From: Exiguobacterium aurantiacum DSM 6208
Lineage (GTDB): Bacteria; Bacillota; Bacilli; Exiguobacteriales; Exiguobacteriaceae
DNA: 64,000 bases
Direction: 5' to 3'
Assembly (NCBI RefSeq): GCF_000702585.1
Contig: NZ_JNIQ01000001.1
Span: 1,679,001 to 1,743,000, forward strand
Below, piece by piece: positions 62,286 through 64,000 of this stretch; position 1 is the stretch's first letter, and the number at the start of each line of letters is the position of its first letter. The translations under genes were made by a program, and so were the position numbers. Under the pieces are notes generated by a model. It saw nothing but the letters and a program-made list of their open reading frames with translations. It ran no database searches and had not been told where the DNA came from.

Positions 62286-62864
62286 ATGAACCTACCTAAC
62301 CGCTTGACGATGCTCCGGGTCATTCTCATTCCCGTGTTCGTCGTCTTGCTCGCTGTAGACTTTGAGTGGGGAGACATCGCTTTCCTCGGAGCGGAAGTGC
62401 CGCTCCATCAATTTTTAGCCGCGATCGTCTTCACGATCGCCGCGATCACCGATTGGCTCGATGGTCATTTGGCCAGAAAGCACAACTTAGTGACGAACTT
62501 TGGGAAGTTCATGGATCCGCTCGCGGATAAACTGCTCGTCACGGCGGCGCTCGTCTTGCTCGTCGAGATGAATCTTGTCGCGGCCTGGGTCGTCGTCGTC
62601 ATCTTGTCACGCGAATTCGCCGTGACCGGGCTTCGACTCGTCGCAGCCGATGAAGGCATCGTCGTCGCGGCCGGCAAATCCGGAAAAGCAAAGACGTGGG
62701 TCCAATTGTTCGCCATCATCTTCTTGCTGTTCGGCAATCCAATTTTCAGCTATGTCGGGATTCCGTTCGGAGAGTGGGCGATGTGGCTCGCTCTTGTGTT
62801 GACGATCTACTCGGGCGCCGAGTATTTTGCACAAAATTATAAGATCATTGTAAAATCGATGTGA
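62286..62864 (+). CDS. pgsA: CDP-diacylglycerol-glycerol-3-phosphate 3-phosphatidyltransferase
   Basis: 192 residues, about five membrane segments. NLPNRLTMLRVILIP start and the active-site motif DWLDGHLARKHNLVTNFGKFMDPLADK with all three aspartates. Makes phosphatidylglycerol phosphate, the committed step to phosphatidylglycerol. AAGAGGAGG precedes ATG. Contrast with the divergent family member at 36636. Confidence 0.95.
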   Translation: MNLPNRLTMLRVILIPVFVVLLAVDFEWGDIAFLGAEVPLHQFLAAIVFTIAAITDWLDGHLARKHNLVTNFGKFMDPLADKLLVTAALVLLVEMNLVAAWVVVVILSREFAVTGLRLVAADEGIVVAAGKSGKAKTWVQLFAIIFLLFGNPIFSYVGIPFGEWAMWLALVLTIYSGAEYFAQNYKIIVKSM

Positions 62865-62871
62865 ATCGAGG

Positions 62872-62902
62872 AGACGAGTTGTGACACAACTCGTCTTTTT
62901 TT
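62872..62902 (+). terminator. Terminator between pgsA and cinA
   Basis: AGACGAGTTGTG / CACAACTCGTCT stem followed by TTTTTT. Confidence 0.85.
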
Positions 62903-62923
62903 GAATCGTGAGGAGGAAATCAA

Positions 62924-64000
62924 GTGCAACGGACCGAAATCATTGCGGTAGGTTCTGAACTTCTGTTAGGCGAAATCACGAACACGAACGCCCGTTACTT
63001 GTCACTTCAATTGTCGAAATACGGGTTGCCGGTCATGTATCATATAGTCGTCGGAGATAATCCATCGCGACTCGAGGAGACGTTCGCCACGGCGAGACGA
63101 CGGAGTGACCTCGTCATCGTAACCGGGGGGCTCGGCCCGACGAACGATGATATCACGAAGACGGTGCTCGCCGAACTTCTCGACCGTCCGCTCGTCCGGG
63201 ACCGTGACGCGTTACATACGATCGAACGGTTCGTCGCCTCACGGGGAAGGGAGATGAACGAAGGCGATGCGCGTCAAGCGGATGTCGTCGAAGGTTCGGA
63301 AGTGCTCTCAAACCCGGTCGGTCTCGCCCCTGGCATGTGGCTCGAGGAGGATGGGACGACGTGGCTTCTTCTTCCGGGTGTGCCGCGCGAGATGGAAGCG
63401 ATCGTCGCCGCGACGTTCCCTCACAAATTCTCAGGGGCGACGCTCGTCTCCGAGTCGTTACGTTTTTATGAGATCGGGGAGTCGGCGCTCGATGCGGCCG
63501 TATCAGATTTGACGAACGGCTCTAATCCGACCGTCGCACCGTACGCCGAGGCCGGGGAGGCGAGGCTTAGGGTGAGCGCGCGCGCCGAGACGGAAGTCGA
63601 GGCGAGACGGATGATCGCCGACGTCAAACGGGAGCTCCTAAACCGTGTCGGCACCTATTATTTTGGATCGGATGAGGATACGGTGGCAGCCGCGTTGCTT
63701 CGCGAACTCGACCGACGGCAGTCCACGTTGTCCGTCGCCGAGTCGCTGACGGGCGGACGAGTCCAATCGATGCTCACCGCCGTCCCGGGTGCCTCGAACG
63801 TGTTTCGGGGTGGCGTCGTCACGTATTCCGACGAGCTAAAAAATAGGTGTTTAGGGGTGTCTCTTGCTACAATTGAGTCACACACGGTCGTCTCAAAAGA
63901 AGTAGCTTCTGAAATGATTCAAGGACTCATCCGTCTGACCGACACCGACTACGGACTGGCCTTCACCGGAGAGGCAGGCCCTGTCTCAAGTTCAGGCCAA
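62924..64000 (+). CDS. cinA: Competence/damage-inducible protein CinA (5' part)
   Basis: Open to the end of the window (359 codons read, usual length about 410), so partial. N-terminal molybdopterin-binding-like domain: EIIAVGSELLLGEITNTNARYLS, VIVTGGLGPTNDDITK, LPGVPREMEAI. From about 250 the PncC-like nicotinamide-nucleotide amidase domain begins (SVAESLTGGRVQSMLTAVPGAS, RGGVVTYSDELK, FTGEAGP). GTG 62924 lies 5 bases after AGGAGGAAAT. Probably followed by recA, as in relatives. Confidence 0.93.
   Translation, partial: MQRTEIIAVGSELLLGEITNTNARYLSLQLSKYGLPVMYHIVVGDNPSRLEETFATARRRSDLVIVTGGLGPTNDDITKTVLAELLDRPLVRDRDALHTIERFVASRGREMNEGDARQADVVEGSEVLSNPVGLAPGMWLEEDGTTWLLLPGVPREMEAIVAATFPHKFSGATLVSESLRFYEIGESALDAAVSDLTNGSNPTVAPYAEAGEARLRVSARAETEVEARRMIADVKRELLNRVGTYYFGSDEDTVAAALLRELDRRQSTLSVAESLTGGRVQSMLTAVPGASNVFRGGVVTYSDELKNRCLGVSLATIESHTVVSKEVASEMIQGLIRLTDTDYGLAFTGEAGPVSSSGQ

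Noticed and set aside
1-64000. CRISPR array, tRNA, rRNA or prophage
   Set aside because: No regularly spaced repeats, no cloverleaf-like sequences with conserved TTCGA arms, and no integrase other than chromosomal XerD were found.

Overview
The window looks like chromosomal DNA of a low-complexity, moderately GC-rich member of the Bacillales, most likely Exiguobacterium. The evidence is gene content and order (branched-chain keto-acid dehydrogenase - spo0M - bacilliredoxin; nudF-fur-xerD-deoB-punA-pdp; ppiB-ribT-scpAB-rluB-resABCDE; ymfFHIKM-pgsA-cinA), all close to Bacillus subtilis order, together with heavy use of TCG/GTC/CTC codons, strong AAGGAGG-type ribosome binding sites and frequent GTG and TTG starts. 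The genus call is inference; no rRNA, tRNA, CRISPR array, prophage or insertion sequence was seen. Coding density is very high, and only one gene-free stretch exceeds 300 bases (1683-2055).

Layout. 1-1682: end of the branched-chain 2-oxoacid dehydrogenase operon. 1683-2055: a structured, apparently inserted intergenic cassette. 2056-8677: spo0M, a methyltransferase, bacilliredoxin, a DUF952 protein, a polar amino-acid ABC transporter and two hydrolases. 8715-13250: fadH, a membrane-anchored glucosaminidase, an aromatic-acid-exporter-like protein, two very small genes (a Prli42-like peptide and a 57-residue helix-turn-helix-like protein) and an M20 peptidase. 13326-17974: RNase Z followed by a compact ECF-type vitamin transporter (probable cobalamin) with an unusual single-site ATPase. 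18015-25893: SDR enzyme, trhP1/trhP2 (tRNA U34 hydroxylation), MATE and DMT transporters, topoisomerase III. 26049-29615: signalling genes (receiver-PP2C phosphatase, free Hpt protein, CheV) around a CorA channel. 29841-38149: gapN, then a probable eight-gene operon (yqjP-yqjQ plus a YnjBCD-like ABC transporter, a CDP-alcohol phosphatidyltransferase and a flavoprotein) with no function I can assign. 38178-42470: small redox, regulatory and hydrolase genes plus nudF and fur. 42731-46976: xerD and nucleoside catabolism. 47083-56683: ppiB, an orphan ribT, chromosome segregation scpAB, rluB and the resABC cytochrome c maturation genes with the resDE two-component system. 56737-64000: cobalamin adenosyltransferase, the EF-P 5-aminopentanol modification genes, RodZ-like protein, pgsA and the start of cinA.

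Recurring design. Convergent gene pairs nearly always share one bidirectional hairpin terminator that overlaps one or both stop codons (8677, 17974, 25699, 28694, 47968). This pattern made it possible to recognise that the bkdB/spo0M terminator has been split by an insertion. Operons are tight, with ATGA or longer overlaps. The most interesting candidates are the split-site ECF ATPase, the YnjBCD/phosphatidyltransferase/flavoprotein operon, the terminator-splitting cassette, and the small genes found below the usual ORF size limit.
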